A stretch of 64,000 bases of DNA from Brachionus plicatilis. Its lineage: Eukaryota; Rotifera; Eurotatoria; Ploima; Brachionidae. Below the pieces are notes generated by a model. The model made no database searches, was not told the origin of the DNA, and saw nothing but the letters and a program-made list of their open reading frames with translations. The position numbers were made by a program, and so were the translations under genes. This document shows positions 30,900-41,729 of the stretch, piece after piece; position 1 is the stretch's first letter, and every line of letters begins with the position of its first letter. The stretch lies in contig QEOQ01000359.1 of the NCBI GenBank assembly GCA_010279815.1, forward strand, positions 1,098 through 65,097. Reading direction: 5' to 3'.

Positions 30900-32733
30900 T
30901 TGGAGAGCATTTTTCGAGAAGAGATGTTAGATAGAGCGTTGGTCACGGTGAATACAGAGGGCTCAAAAGCAAACCTTGAGTCAAGCGATTCGGAATTAGA
31001 CAGCGATACTATTAGTGATTCAAACACAGAAAAAATGGGTGAACCAGAATCGTTTTTAAAGAGAGAAGAATTCGAAAATGCAAAAGAGCTGATTAAGGAA
31101 AGTTTTGAAGAAGTTGCTGCAAAGTCTCTAATTGATTTGGTCCCAGGAAAAAATCATGGTTTCACATTTAAAATTGATTTTATCGACCCGAATCAGAAAC
31201 CGATTCGATGCAAATGCAGACCCTTGCCGTGGAATTTGAAAGACAAAGTACGGCAGGAAATTGAGAGTCAAGTTCAAGCAGGTATTATTCGCCCGAGCAA
31301 AAGCCCCTGGTGCTTTCCAATCAGAGTGGTTGACAAACCAAACGGTGGCATACGAATCACAGTTGACTACAAGGAATTAAAAACAGTCATTAAGGACGAT
31401 AATCAACCACTTCCATCAATAGATGACTTATATAACATGATGACAGATGCCGATTTGTTTACCGAAATCGATCTAAAGTCAGCTTACCACCAGATACCAG
31501 TTCACCACGACAGCATTGAAGCAGCATTTTTATATGTGAATTTGGAGTTTTTGAATATATTTACATGCCAATTGAGAATAAAGATTGCACCAGCAAAGTT
31601 TCAAAAATTTATGGAAAAAGTTTTTGGTGAATTCATTAAGAAGAGAATTTTTGGTGTATTTTTGGATGATAGTATTGTTTTTACCAACACACAAAAATAT
31701 GGATTAAAAACACACATAACCACTGTGATGGACATGGTCAAAACATTGAAAAATAGTTCATTAAAAATTTCGTTAGAGAAAAGCGTGCCACTGGCTTATC
31801 AAATTGAATTATTAGGAAACGTCATCACCAAAAATCAAATAAAACCAAACCCAAACCGCGCAAAGTGTTTAGAGTTGAAACCAAAACCAGTCACAGTGAA
31901 AGAACTGCAATCTTGCTTAGGAGTTGCCAATTATTACAGGCGATTTATTAAAAAATATGCTCAGGTAACTAAACCGTTGTACGACCTAATGGACTTAAAA
32001 AATGTTCCGAGCAAACTAAGAAAGAAAAATGGTGCAGTTAATGGAAAAAAAGTTGTGCTCGTTTGGAACAGTAAAGCGGAGGAAAACTTCCTAAAATTAA
32101 GAAAAATTTTGTGCAGCAAATTAGTACTTGCATTACCCAATTTTAGCGAACAAATGATTCTCATCACTGATGCGTGTGAGTATGGTTATGGAGCAGTGCT
32201 TGAGCAAATTGTTGATGACATTAACCTATTGCTTATTTTTCACGGAATTACACCGCCGCTCAAAAAAACTACTCCACAACCGAGAAATAATTATTGGCGG
32301 TAGTTATGTCAATCGCGTTCTTCCACCAATATCTTTACGGTAAATTTTTCACGGTGAAAACCGACCATTTACCACTTACATGGATAAAAAAAAAAAAGAT
32401 ACGCATCCAAGATTGGAACGTTGGTTATTAAGATTGTCTATTTACAATTTTGAAATTGTCTACAAACCAGGAAAAGACAACGTCGTTTTCGACATGTTGT
32501 CAAGATTACCCGATGAAAATTTAGTTGAGTCTGAAGAGTTTGATTATCACGATAATCTAGTCACACCAATAAGAGAAGAGAATCATGATTTGATTTTTGA
32601 CAGTGAAACGGATGGTCAGAAAAGCACCGAAAATGATAAAAGTGTTCATGATGTAGAACAGGTTCAACCTGATCCAAATTGGCAAAGTGTCGAGAGTGTT
32701 GATAAATTAAGCATCGAATGGGTTCAGGAGTAA
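30900..32733 (+). pseudogene. gypsy reverse transcriptase and RNase H
   Basis: The frame 30900-32303 carries SKSPWCFPIRVVDKPNGG, RITVDYKELK, FTEIDLKSAYHQIPV (catalytic Asp), a garbled stretch at about 31540-31600 where the AF-x-MPFGL box should be, APAKFQKFMEKVF, GVFLDDSIVF (FLDD in place of YxDD), and GVANYYRRFIKKYA. RNase H starts with LITDACEYGYGAVL. A frameshift near 32220 is followed by YSTTEK, an in-frame stop, KTDHLPLTW and YKPGKDNVVFDMLSRLP (32380-32733). The degraded box and stop argue for an inactive copy. Confidence 0.82.
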
Positions 32734-32854
32734 GAAAAGGATGAAGACCTGTTGTGGATTAAAGATTTGATTGAACATCACGGTGATAATAAAACTAAAA
32801 ATATTAATTTTCGAAAATGTTACTAGAAGAATATTGTTTAGACAATTTTAGAAT

Positions 32855-34320
32855 TTGTTTATACATGATGGAATTTTGTACCGTCACAGTGAAGACCGTA
32901 ATGGTTACAAAATCACACTGTTTGTTTTGCCAAAAAATATGGTTGAGAAAGCTATAGAACAAGTGCATTCATCAGTTTTTAATGGTCATCTTGGCAAATC
33001 AAAAACAAAAAGCAAAATTACAGATCGTTTTTATAGGCCCCTACTTAAAGAAAACATCAAAGAGTGCATAAAAAAGTGTGATATTTGTCAAAAAACAAAG
33101 AATACACAACCCAAACGACTGGCGGGGATGTTATATTTAACTTCGTGTAGGCCAAACCAAATTTTAACAGCCGATTTGACAGGCCCATTTAAAAAAACAG
33201 CAAGAGGCAATACAAATATACAAATTATTTGTGATTCATTCACAAAATTTATAGAGCTTTATGCACTACAAGATACAAAAGCACCACAAATTGCATACAA
33301 CGTGGTTGACGAGTGGTCATGCACGTATGGTGTACCCGAGGCAGTATTGTCTGATGGAGGTAAACAGTACCAATCAAAACTGATGGACCTAATTTACGAA
33401 CACTTGGACATTAAAAAGTTAAAGACAACTCCTTTTCACCCAAATGTGATGGCCAAAGTGAACGATCCATCCAGACCATAAAAAACATGATTAAGGCTTA
33501 TATTGATGAAGACAAGAATGATTGGGATTTGAACTTTAAAAAATTTGCATTTGCTTATAATACAGCTGTTCACAGTGTAACCAAACAAACACCGTTTGAG
33601 ATGATGTTTGGAAGACGCCCGAGAATACCCATTGATGTAGTTTTACCAAATAATGATGTTCATGATCGATTACCAATTTTACGAGAGTTCAAAATTGTCG
33701 ATAATCACAGTGAAATTACTGTTTTAGAAGATTGCGAAGAACTTTTAGCAAAAAATATACCGGAAATAGCTAAAAAATATTTGGAAGAGACGAAAGAAAA
33801 ATTAACGAAAAGTTATGATACTGTACAAAAGAATCGAGACATGAGGATGGAAAAAGCAAAACTAGATCATGATCGCAAAATTAAAAAGTTTGAGTACAAT
33901 ATCGGAAAGTTTGAGTACAATTTGAGTATAATTTTGTTTTAACTGACCATCCAAAATTGTAAAAAGGTGTATCGTACGGTTTGGCAAACAAATACTATGG
34001 ACCGTACGTAATTGTAGGGAAAAATGAAAATAAATGCGATTATTTAATACGCTTGGCTTCAAATCCAAAGGCAAAAATCAAGCGATTACATAAAAATAGA
34101 CTCAAATTATATTATCACGGTGGTATTCCACTTGAATGAATTAGTGAGGAGTCAGAGAGCGAAATGATTGAGCATGGTGGCCAAAAAGCCAAAAAGAGCG
34201 CATAAGAAAAATCCAAGTAATCCGAGATGGAAAACGAAAATTCAGAATTGTGAAACTGAGACGGAATCAACAAGTTCCACGGCTGAGACAATCGAGAACC
34301 AACAAGTACGAACAAATTCC
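32855..34320 (+). pseudogene. gypsy integrase and C-terminal region
   Basis: 32855-33481: an HHCC zinc-binding part (HSSVFNGHLGKSKT, CIKKCDICQKTK), then the core with ILTADLTGPF (first Asp), VPEAVLSDGGKQYQS (second Asp) and a 1-bp frameshift in the FHP-x-GQ-SER box that holds the Glu. 33487-33942 continues with FAFAYNTAVHSVTKQTPFEMMFG and a basic coiled region with a short tandem (KFEYNIGKFEYN). After a stop, YYGPYVIVGKNENKCDYLIRL and HKNRLKLYYHGG follow (GPY/F-like module). Inactivated by at least two frame breaks. Confidence 0.8.
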
Positions 34321-34326
34321 AGGGTN

Positions 34327-34400
34327 AAGAAATAATATATATTAATCAGGTTTTTAATTTAGAATAATTTTTGTGGTGATTGGAAAATTACATCCATTGT
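34327..34400 (+). repeat. 74-bp exact repeat starting at the single N
   Basis: Identical to 45758-45831. The match begins directly after the N at 34326 and ends at cattgt, after which the two loci differ. At 45.8 kb it is part of a coding-like remnant, so here it is a displaced fragment or a join artefact. Confidence 0.75.
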
Positions 34401-34989
34401 GAATTCAAACTTTTTAGTGATAATGAACCCGGCTATTTGTCAAGAAAATACTCCATCAATGAAACCGCAAAAAAGAAACACTACAAAATTCTTGTTTATC
34501 TTGGTCAAATTCAATCACTTGTAATGAGAAAATAGTAAATTAAATGTATTTAATTTAAATTATTTTTTGTAAATTCTACTGAATATTCAAAGAAAAACTT
34601 TTTTAGATTCATTTAATTTGAATGAATATATCTTTTTTTGATTTTTTGTAATCTAAAAATATATAAATTTTCGAAAAAACACACTAGTTCAAGTAAAAAA
34701 TATAAACAAGCTGAGTAAAATGAATAGGATTTTTTTTTATATAAATTTGTACTTAAACTTAATATGTTTAAAAAAAATTATTATAATTTAAATTTGTTTA
34801 AAGACCTAATGTATGGGAGCATTGTCGGAAACCTTAAAAAAAGTAATAATAAATATTTGAATAATTCAGTTGTTTATAGGTTTCCAGATGGTTAGGTTAA
34901 CTGTGAATTTGATTATTAGATAAAAAATTTAAGCTGAAAATTAAAAAAAAAAATAATTTTATTTAAAAAAAAAACATTAAGTGATGAGT
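34401..34989. other. AT-rich, one 44-codon open frame, otherwise nothing
   Basis: A frame at about 34401-34533 (SDNEPGYLSRKYSI, then KHYKILVYLGQIQSL) is open but unrecognised. The remainder is A/T-rich. Confidence 0.35.
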
Positions 34990-35275
34990 CTCATGCTCTT
35001 TATACTATTTATTATTAAATTCAAAATCATCAAAATCGTGTCCACAAAGTCCATTTTCGCTTTCAAATTGTATTTATGTGTCACAATCTTTTTCATCATC
35101 TAAAACAATATTAGACTGACGTCTTTTTGTGTTTCTCAAATATTTTTCATAATAATTTGAGTCATGGTTCAAAACAAACTCACGAATACATTCCGTTCCT
35201 GTTCAAATATTTCTCAAAATAATCTTTTTCAGTTATCTGCTCTTCACCTAATTTTGCACTTAGCTAAAATTTAAA
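34990..35275 (-). pseudogene. Unknown acidic gene fragment
   Basis: Minus strand after a possible acceptor (ttttag at about 35270): AKLGEEQITEKDYFEKYLNR, frame change, ECIREFVLNHDSNYYEKYLR, NTKRRQSNIVLDDEKDCDT, stop, then FESENGLCGHDFDDFEF. Biased composition suggests coding origin. The repeat YFEKYL/YYEKYL is notable. Family not recognised. Confidence 0.35.
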
Positions 35276-35661
35276 TTTAATTAATTAAAATATTTTGATT
35301 TTTTGATCAAAATTAAAAAAATTTAATCCATTTTATCAAATCGAAATATTGTCTCTCTAAATTGTGTTTGCTGAAACATAAAAAACGTTGCGAATCTTTT
35401 TAATTATCAACACAATTTTTAAAGATAGGCTATCTTGCCTTTTCAAATGACATATTACCAAAGAAATGGTGACAAAGATATTAGTAGTAGTAGTGTTAGT
35501 AAGTCTCAAAATTATTTCTCTAAATTTTATAAGCTAGTTATACATTTAGTACATTTTTTTTTTATTATTTGATTAACACAATTATAAATAATTAGAAATC
35601 AACTCTTTTAACATGACTTCTTAGCAAAGAATTACAGTCAGTCCTCCGTACAACGAAACCC

Positions 35662-36052
35662 CATAATACTTAGAATATTTGACCCACAACATCCTTGTGT
35701 TTTGTACGTAGATGCATCTGGCTTCGCTTTAGGAGCTGTACTAACGCAAAAAGATGAAGAAGGAAAGGAATATATTGTTTCATTTGCATCAAGATTACTG
35801 TCTAAATCTGAATTAAATCTCACAATAACCGAAAAAGAATGCTTAAGCATCATTTTCGGTCTCAAAGAATTCAGAAATTATTTGCATGGAACGAAATTTC
35901 TTCTTGTTGTTGATCCTTGGGCACTCGTTTGGTTAAAATCAATTCGCGATCCATCAGCAAAATTAACCAGATGGATATTATTGCTTCAAGATTTTGATTT
36001 CGACGTAATACATAGAAAGGGATTATTTACAGGTAAAAATTTTATCTGTTAA
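35662..36052 (+). pseudogene. Ty3/gypsy RNase H fragment
   Basis: Open frame: PCVLYVDASGFALGAVLTQK (first catalytic Asp), YIVSFASRLLSKSE, LTITEKECLSIIFGLKEFR (catalytic Glu), HGTKFLLVVDPWALVWL (third Asp, normally TDHxAL), and a C-terminal DFDFDVIHRKGL that stops where the N-DALSR motif should follow. From a different gypsy family than the copy at 30-34 kb. No RT upstream and no integrase downstream. Confidence 0.8.
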
Positions 36053-36065
36053 TCTTTTTATTAAA

Positions 36066-36358
36066 ATGAGTGAAAATTTATCTAATCCTGTCCCAAAAAA
36101 CGAAAATTTTATTCACTTGAAACAAAAATTGAAATAATAAAAAAGCATACAGACCAAAAAATAACGATAACTGCTCTTGCAAAAGAATATAACGCAAACC
36201 CCTCAACAATTTCAACAATTTTAGCATCGAAATCATAGCTTTTAGAAATGTATGAGAAAAATCTAGTTGGACCAGAAAAAAAACGAATGAAACTTTCGAG
36301 CTACGATGACGTAGATAAAGCTGTAATTTATTGGTTCGATCAAATTCAAAAATATTGA
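36066..36358 (+). pseudogene. pogo/Tigger transposase DNA-binding domain (CENP-B-type HTH)
   Basis: Starts MSENLSNPVPK; after a frameshift reads KRKFYSLETKIEIIKKHTD and TALAKEYNANPSTISTILAS, a psq/CENP-B-type first helix-turn-helix. A stop at about 36237 is followed by LLEMYEKNLVGPEKKRMKLS and DKAVIYWFDQIQ, the start of the second HTH. No DDE domain downstream. Confidence 0.72.
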
Positions 36359-36623
36359 AAATTTGGTAATTGAAAAAAGTTGTAATAAACAAACAACTAT
36401 TACTTCGTATGTTAAAAAGGATTAATTTTTCTTTTTATTTTATTTTTTTATAAATTTTTTCAGATTTTTCATTTATTTTAATAAAAATTTAAAATAATAA
36501 ATTTTAAAAAATCAATGCTTTTGTATGGGATTTTCGATAGAACGAATTTCGATACAACGAATATAAAAATTTTCGCCAAACTTTGTCGTTAAAACGAGGA
36601 TTGACTGTAGTTACAAAAAATAT

Positions 36624-36961
36624 TGTTGGCGGAGCTGTAAGCTAAGGCTGACTCTACTTCCTGGTCAGATTGGACCTTTCATACTAGTTATAATTTGTAA
36701 TTAGTCTTGTTGCTGGAATTAGATTTAAACTAAACTCGTAGTTACTAGGCTGTATTTATAACTAATAATAAATGATTGGAACTTGGAGACAATTTAGAAA
36801 ATAGAATGATATTCAAAGGATATATAAGAGAGAATATTTTGTGTTTCAAGTTTATATTTTTTTTTCCTAGCTCAAGTTTTGAGTTTAATAAAGTTTCTAA
36901 AAACTAGTCTATTCTTTCCAATGCCAAAGTCTAAGTCCAGTCCTAAGTTAACCGCTAACAA
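36624..36961. mobile_element. Solo LTR (338 bp) with 4-bp target duplication
   Basis: Starts tgttggcgg and ends ccgctaaca, imperfect inverted ends of the TG...CA type. It is flanked by atat on both sides (36620-36623, 36962-36965). Internally a TATA-like tatataagagagaat (about 36819) and an aataaag signal (about 36888) are placed as expected for U3 and R. No internal retrotransposon sequence adjoins, so it is a solo LTR, probably left by LTR recombination. Confidence 0.75.
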
Positions 36962-36965
36962 TATG

Positions 36966-37812
36966 TTAAAAGTAAAGAATATTGTAAAAATTTTCTTTTG
37001 ATTTTATTATTGTAATTATTGTCTAAAAAAAGCCAATGATTGGTATTCATTTGGGTTAGGTAACACTTACTAATTAAAAATTCTTAAAATGACAACAGTT
37101 TCAAGTTCTTGTTCAATTCTGAGAAATGCTTCAGAAAATTTCGATGAAACAATAAATGAGGCCTCAGAAATCGAACTAAAATTAAAAAAAAAAACAAAAA
37201 CATTCACAAAATCGGAGAACAATATTATTTCGCATAATAGGTGAACAATGGTTCACCTACCTTACTAAAGCCAGTTTTCAGCTATTGAATATAAATTTTA
37301 AATTCTAATATAGAAACAAAAAAAAATCAAATAAATAAATAAATTACTTTAAAGTTAAAAAAAGAATTTTCAATATTTAATCAAATTTCCAATTAAAAAT
37401 TAAATTCATTCAAGATTCACTTAAGATTTTTATTTCAATAATGAAGATTTGAAATTCAAAATGCAAAGACTAATTTTTCAAAAAATAAAATTTACTTAAA
37501 TCTGTAAAATGGGTTATTTTTGGTATTAACGGGGTGAATTTGCGGAATAGAGAGGTAAAACCCTTTTAACCCCTTAACCCCAGGATTTCACCCGGTTAAA
37601 GATCAGCACCTTAATTATTGTCAGCTGTCATGTTTCTTTATTTATTTGATTTTATTTCTTTATTTATTGATTAGATTCCTAGGCTCACGATAAGTTACCA
37701 GTCTAATTTGATTTGTTTGGATCAAATTTTTTGATGGCAAAAATCGACCAAAATCAAATTTCAGATTTGACTAAATCTCACTAAACTAGTGCATGATATT
37801 GATAATACAGTA
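36966..37812. other. AT-rich with a small ORF and a ttaaccc array
   Basis: A 51-codon frame at about 37090-37242 (MTTVSSSCSILRNASENFDE ... SENNIISHNR) is lysine-rich and unrecognised. It is followed by the palindrome ggtgaacaatggttcacc (37240-37258). At 37515-37610 there are several ggttaa/ttaacccc motifs like those at 17.3 and 18.1 kb. Confidence 0.4.
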
Positions 37813-38187
37813 TGTGTCAAAAGTTTAGAAATTTTTTTTTTTTCGTTAACAAAGGAATTTTTTTTGCATATAAAATTTTTGCATATATAATGTTTTTGAA
37901 GGAAGAATAAATAAAAATTTATAACCTCTAATAAGTTTTAATAAAATTTTAATTTTATAATGCACGTGCAAATAAAAATATTTGAGAAAAATTTTTATTT
38001 TTCTCAATGTGCTACTGATCACTAAGTTCATCGATTCTGAATACGAGTTGTCTGATTCGATCAAGCAACTTGAATCAATGAGTTCTTGGGGCAAAAAACC
38101 TTGATCTAGTGCCTCAAATCCGGCTCGCTGGGCAAATGTCCAAACACACCTTATGAATACTCGTTTTATATCCGTCACAAAACACAT
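37813..38187 (-). pseudogene. Tc1-like terminal repeat and unknown ORF
   Basis: tacagtatgtgtcaaaagtt at 37808 resembles a Tc1 terminal repeat. An ORF at 37846-38187 reads IKRVFIRCVWTFAQRAGFEA and LDQGFLPQELIDSSCLIESD before a low-complexity end. The first 70 residues look coding. I cannot assign them to a family, and they do not match the Tc1 catalytic core. Confidence 0.35.
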
Positions 38188-38398
38188 CCGTTGCTCCTAA
38201 TGTCGTGGCCAATATCTTAATTAAGCCCTCATAACCAGTCTATCTTTAAAAGCGAACCAGCACGATACGATTTGTTCAATTTTTGCATTATTTGGTTCAT
38301 TATAAAATACGTTTACCTAATATTTAATGTAAGAAGAAAAGTGCTTTCACAAGGTTTATTTAAAGTGAACTGAGACAAACTTTCGCTATTGATCTTAC

Positions 38399-38767
38399 AA
38401 ATTTTGGCCATTGTGAAATTTCATATAAAACTTCCAATACAAAAATTAAAAAATTTTATAACTTTTGTTCTTAAAGTCAAAAACTTGTTCTGTAAATGAA
38501 ACAAAGTGAAACAACTGTTGTTTCACCTTCTGCAGAAGTCTGCAAAATCTGTGCAAATAAATTCCGCTTTATTTTTAATACTTTTAAATAGGGTGCAATT
38601 TTGCAGAATTTGCACAGATTTTGCAGACTTCTGCAGAAGGTGAAACAACAGTTGTTTCACTTTGTTTCATTTACAGAACAAGTTTTTGACTTTTAGAACA
38701 ATAGTTATAAAATTTTTTAATTTTTGTATTGGAAGTTTTGTATGAAATTTCACGATGCCCAAATTTT
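38399..38767. repeat. 370-bp foldback MITE
   Basis: Two arms of about 155-165 bp are inverted copies: gtgaaatttcatataaaact at the left pairs with the complement at the right, and both carry acaaagtgaaacaactgttg, ccttctgcagaagtctgcaa and aatctgtgca. The short central loop is A/T-rich. No ORF. A related but diverged end is at 58140-58310. Confidence 0.85.
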
Positions 38768-38916
38768 GATATTAAATCAGAAAGTAAAGCGATGGTTGTC
38801 AAGCTAACCATCATTATTTTGGATCAGTGCCCGGTTGAAACTGTGGTAAAATCAAGAATTGAAATTAATTAAATATCAAATTGAATGGCTTGATGCAAGA
38901 TGACAATTTAAAAATA

Positions 38917-39460
38917 AATTTTAACGACAGAATTAAAATTCAAGGACGCTGCGGTAAAAAGTGCGACCTGTGTAGGAGAAAATAAATTTTAGAACTTTTT
39001 TTATTGATTTTGTAATTTTTTTCAAAATGTATTTTGTTAATTTTTTTTGTTTTTCTTTAACTTTTTAAAAAAATGATCAATTTTTTGATCTTATTGTATC
39101 TGTGGCAAGAATATGCTTTTTAATTTAAAATTGATTATTAAAAATTGGAAAATAAAATATTTGAATTTTTACTATACATTTTATATTATAAAAAACTAAA
39201 AATAAAAATTTTGTTTTAGCTTTATGCCCTTTTCAATTTTCTTAAAAGAGAGATTTTTTATTTATAACTTTGATTTATTGAAGAAATTTCCATACAGTTC
39301 AAAAGTTGATTTGTGTGAAAACAGAGAAAAACCCCTTACAATAGGTTTTTTAAATCATCATTTTATTCCTTTACTGACTACCAAATTTGACAAAGTAAAA
39401 GAAATTGTAAATGATTCTTTTATGAAACAAAGATTGTTATTTTTTGAAAAATATCAGTAA
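38917..39460 (+). CDS. Possible OTU-like gene fragment (C-terminal exons)
   Basis: A short coding-like piece ends RCGKKCDLCRRK near 38982. After an intron-like AT-rich gap ending ttttgttttag, an exon starting at about 39221 reads FMPFSIFLKERFFIYNFDLL, a Lys/Ser stretch, EKPLTIGFLNHHFIPLL and a stop at 39460. Hydrophobic strand pattern followed by an NHHF near the end resembles the C-terminal part of OTU-type cysteine proteases, where the catalytic His sits. No catalytic Cys box is visible, so the assignment is weak. Might be transposon-borne. Confidence 0.3.
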
Positions 39461-40120
39461 TTATTCATAAATTGGGTTAAATTTTCAAATATTTTTCATA
39501 TCTATTTTGGCAAAATTTGTATTTTTTTTAACTTATATCAGTCAAATAAAGGCAAACACACCTTTCTTGGTTTGTATTGAGCGTAAATCAGAGCCATAAG
39601 CTAACCTAAAGCCAAAATACACTTTGTTTTCTTCTTTGTAGTAAAAGTTGCTTTTTATTGCTAGTCAAAAACATTTACATTAAACTTTTCGCTTTTAGCC
39701 TCGGGTGTCAACGACCATTAAAAAGTGTTAAAATTTTAGTTGAAATTGATTTTGGACCCGATCATTATAAAAAATTTAAACAATTAAAATCAAAAGGCAC
39801 CATGTATCTCTTTGTTTGCTTCATAAGGTATTTGCTATAAATACTCACTACAAGGCTAATCAGTTATAGGATCAGATGGCCACCGTCTGTTTAATTATCC
39901 TAAGACTGAAGAAATCTTAAAAGAGATTTTCAGCCACAACAAAAAAATTCTACTCTTCTTCGGCAAACTTAAATAAAATTGGAATAAAATACAAACTTTT
40001 TAAAAAAGGCTTCTCATAAAGTATCTACCAGTTTAAAAGACTGCTCATCTGTAACTAGAATAATTTCCCAAAAAATCGGAACGAAATAGGTCTTTAAAAA
40101 AAAATTCTTTAAATATAATT
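39461..40120 (+). other. Short unassigned open frames
   Basis: A frame at 39658-39840 (CQRPLKSVKILVEIDFGPDH, YKKFKQLKSKGTM) and the string DGHRLFNYPKTEEILKEIF at about 39878-39935 look coding but match nothing I know. Probably transposon ORF debris. Confidence 0.3.
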
Positions 40121-41440
40121 TGATTAATTATTAGTATAGAAAAAACTAAATATATAACTTAAAAAACTTAGTGAATAATCAGTACGATGAACGTGTTTCG
40201 CAGAATTAAAATATTAATAAGTTAAGAAACTGAATGTTTCTTGATTTACAAGTATTAAAAAAAATAAATATTATACTTATCTTTTTGATATTGTTCTGTA
40301 TATTTGAAAGTTCATTAACTTCTGATTTATATGATAAAAATATTTACATTTTGCCAATTTATTATTATCTCATCATTATTATTTTTATTATTAATTAATT
40401 TTCTGACCCTTTCAAGTTGTTTCTAGACTTTCTACACTCCGTAATTCAAGTCCAAATTTTGGTACTCATTATTGAATTTAATCGAGCTTTAAAATTTTTA
40501 ATAATTAAAATTTTTGCAAGATTTTATTTTTTGAAAAAAAAAATTATTGAAATTTTAATTCAAAACATATTTCAAAAATATTTATATTTCATAGTCATGT
40601 GCCAATAAATTATTTTATTGTAACATAGTGTGTCAATAGACCAACATATTTTTTTTTGTAAATAAATTTTGATTTTTACTTAATTCTAGCCATTTTTTTG
40701 AAAGTTTAGCAAAAGAAATTTTCTTTTGCAATCTGTTACATTTTTTAACATATTTGAATAAATAATATAGTTTATTTAATCTAAAAAGCAAATTTTATTT
40801 TAGGGTTTTTTGGACCACTTTGACCCTTGACATAATAAAAAAATTGTGTCTTTGAGTGTTAAAACAAAAAATACTCCATAATGATTTAGCTACTTGTTTC
40901 AGCCGATTTTTTGGAAGCCGTATTATGAAACTAGCAATTAGGGTCAAAAAATTAAGAATTGAACAAAATCACCAAAAAATGGGCGAAAATCTTTTTTGTA
41001 ATTTTTAAGATGGCAAAGTTTTACCAGATTTTACTTAAGGTTACGCAATTAGACTTAATATGCGCTTGAATCCCGTGAATTTACTTTTTTTTTTTAAAGT
41101 ATATTGCGTAAATTTTAGTGAAAGCAAAATATCGTAATATATTTGGTATCCGTTTTCTGGGAATAATACAACTTTTTTGAATATTTTCGTTTGTAAATAA
41201 CAATTTTTTAATTGACGACAAGTAACTTTTTATGGGGTTTTCGAGGGCGTAGATTAAAAATTTTGAGTCAGAAATGTGAAATTCAGATAGCACTAAAGTT
41301 TTGAATTTTGTGAAATTTAAAATTACAGTCCTTATTTGTAAGAGAAGTTTTACCAAAATTTACGCGAATTAACCAAAATTTTAGTATATACGGAACTTCG
41401 GAAAAATTGCAAAAGTTAAAAGACAAAATATTATATAGTC
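40121..41440. other. AT-rich, nothing recognised
   Basis: ORFs here are low complexity (Phe/Ile/Lys). No repeat structure that I can support. Confidence 0.5.
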
Positions 41441-41462
41441 AGTAAAATATTGTATATTTAAT

Positions 41463-41729
41463 CAGTAAATATACTTCAGTAAATTAATTAAAAAGAAAAA
41501 GCAAAAATATTTATTTATTCAGTAAATTTATTGAATTTTCTCAGCAAAAGTATTTTAATCTGCATTAAAATTTACTCAGTAAAATTATTCAAAAAAATAG
41601 TAATAATTTCAAAAAAATAATTAAATGTTTAGTTAATATAATATTATTAAATCAGTAAATCCATTTCAGAAAATTAATTAAAAAGAAATAGCAAAAATAT
41701 TTATTTATTCATTAAATTTATTGAGTTTT
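41463..41729. repeat. Direct duplication with 190-bp period
   Basis: 41463-41539 and 41653-41729 share about 77 bp (attaattaaaaagaaa, gcaaaaatatttatttattc) with few mismatches. The surrounding 41440-41960 is studded with cagtaaat/tttactga motifs in both orientations. Confidence 0.65.

Larger units (their letters stand above)
29760..34320 (+). mobile_element. Ty3/gypsy LTR retrotransposon body, decayed
   Basis: Plus-strand order: a Gln/Asn-rich gag-like tail (29787-30158), aspartic protease, RT-RNase H, integrase, then a GPY-type module (KYYGPYVIVG at about 33995) and an acidic tail to about 34320. This domain order (protease, RT, RNase H, integrase) is Ty3/gypsy. Neither flanking LTR is visible, and most of gag is missing. 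Several single-base frame breaks. A single N at 34326 marks the right end. Confidence 0.82.
35633..36609 (+). mobile_element. pogo/Tigger-type element enclosing a gypsy fragment
   Basis: The left end tacagtcagtcctccgtaca (35633) and the right end, on the complement tacagtcaatcctcgtttta (36609 inward), are both of the pogo/Tigger terminal type next to TA. Inside are a gypsy RNase H piece and the HTH of a pogo transposase. The DDE domain is absent. The gypsy piece starts within about 30 bp of the left TIR. Confidence 0.55.

Noticed and set aside
36078..36392. 104-codon minus ORF
   Set aside because: Antisense to the pogo-type HTH segment.
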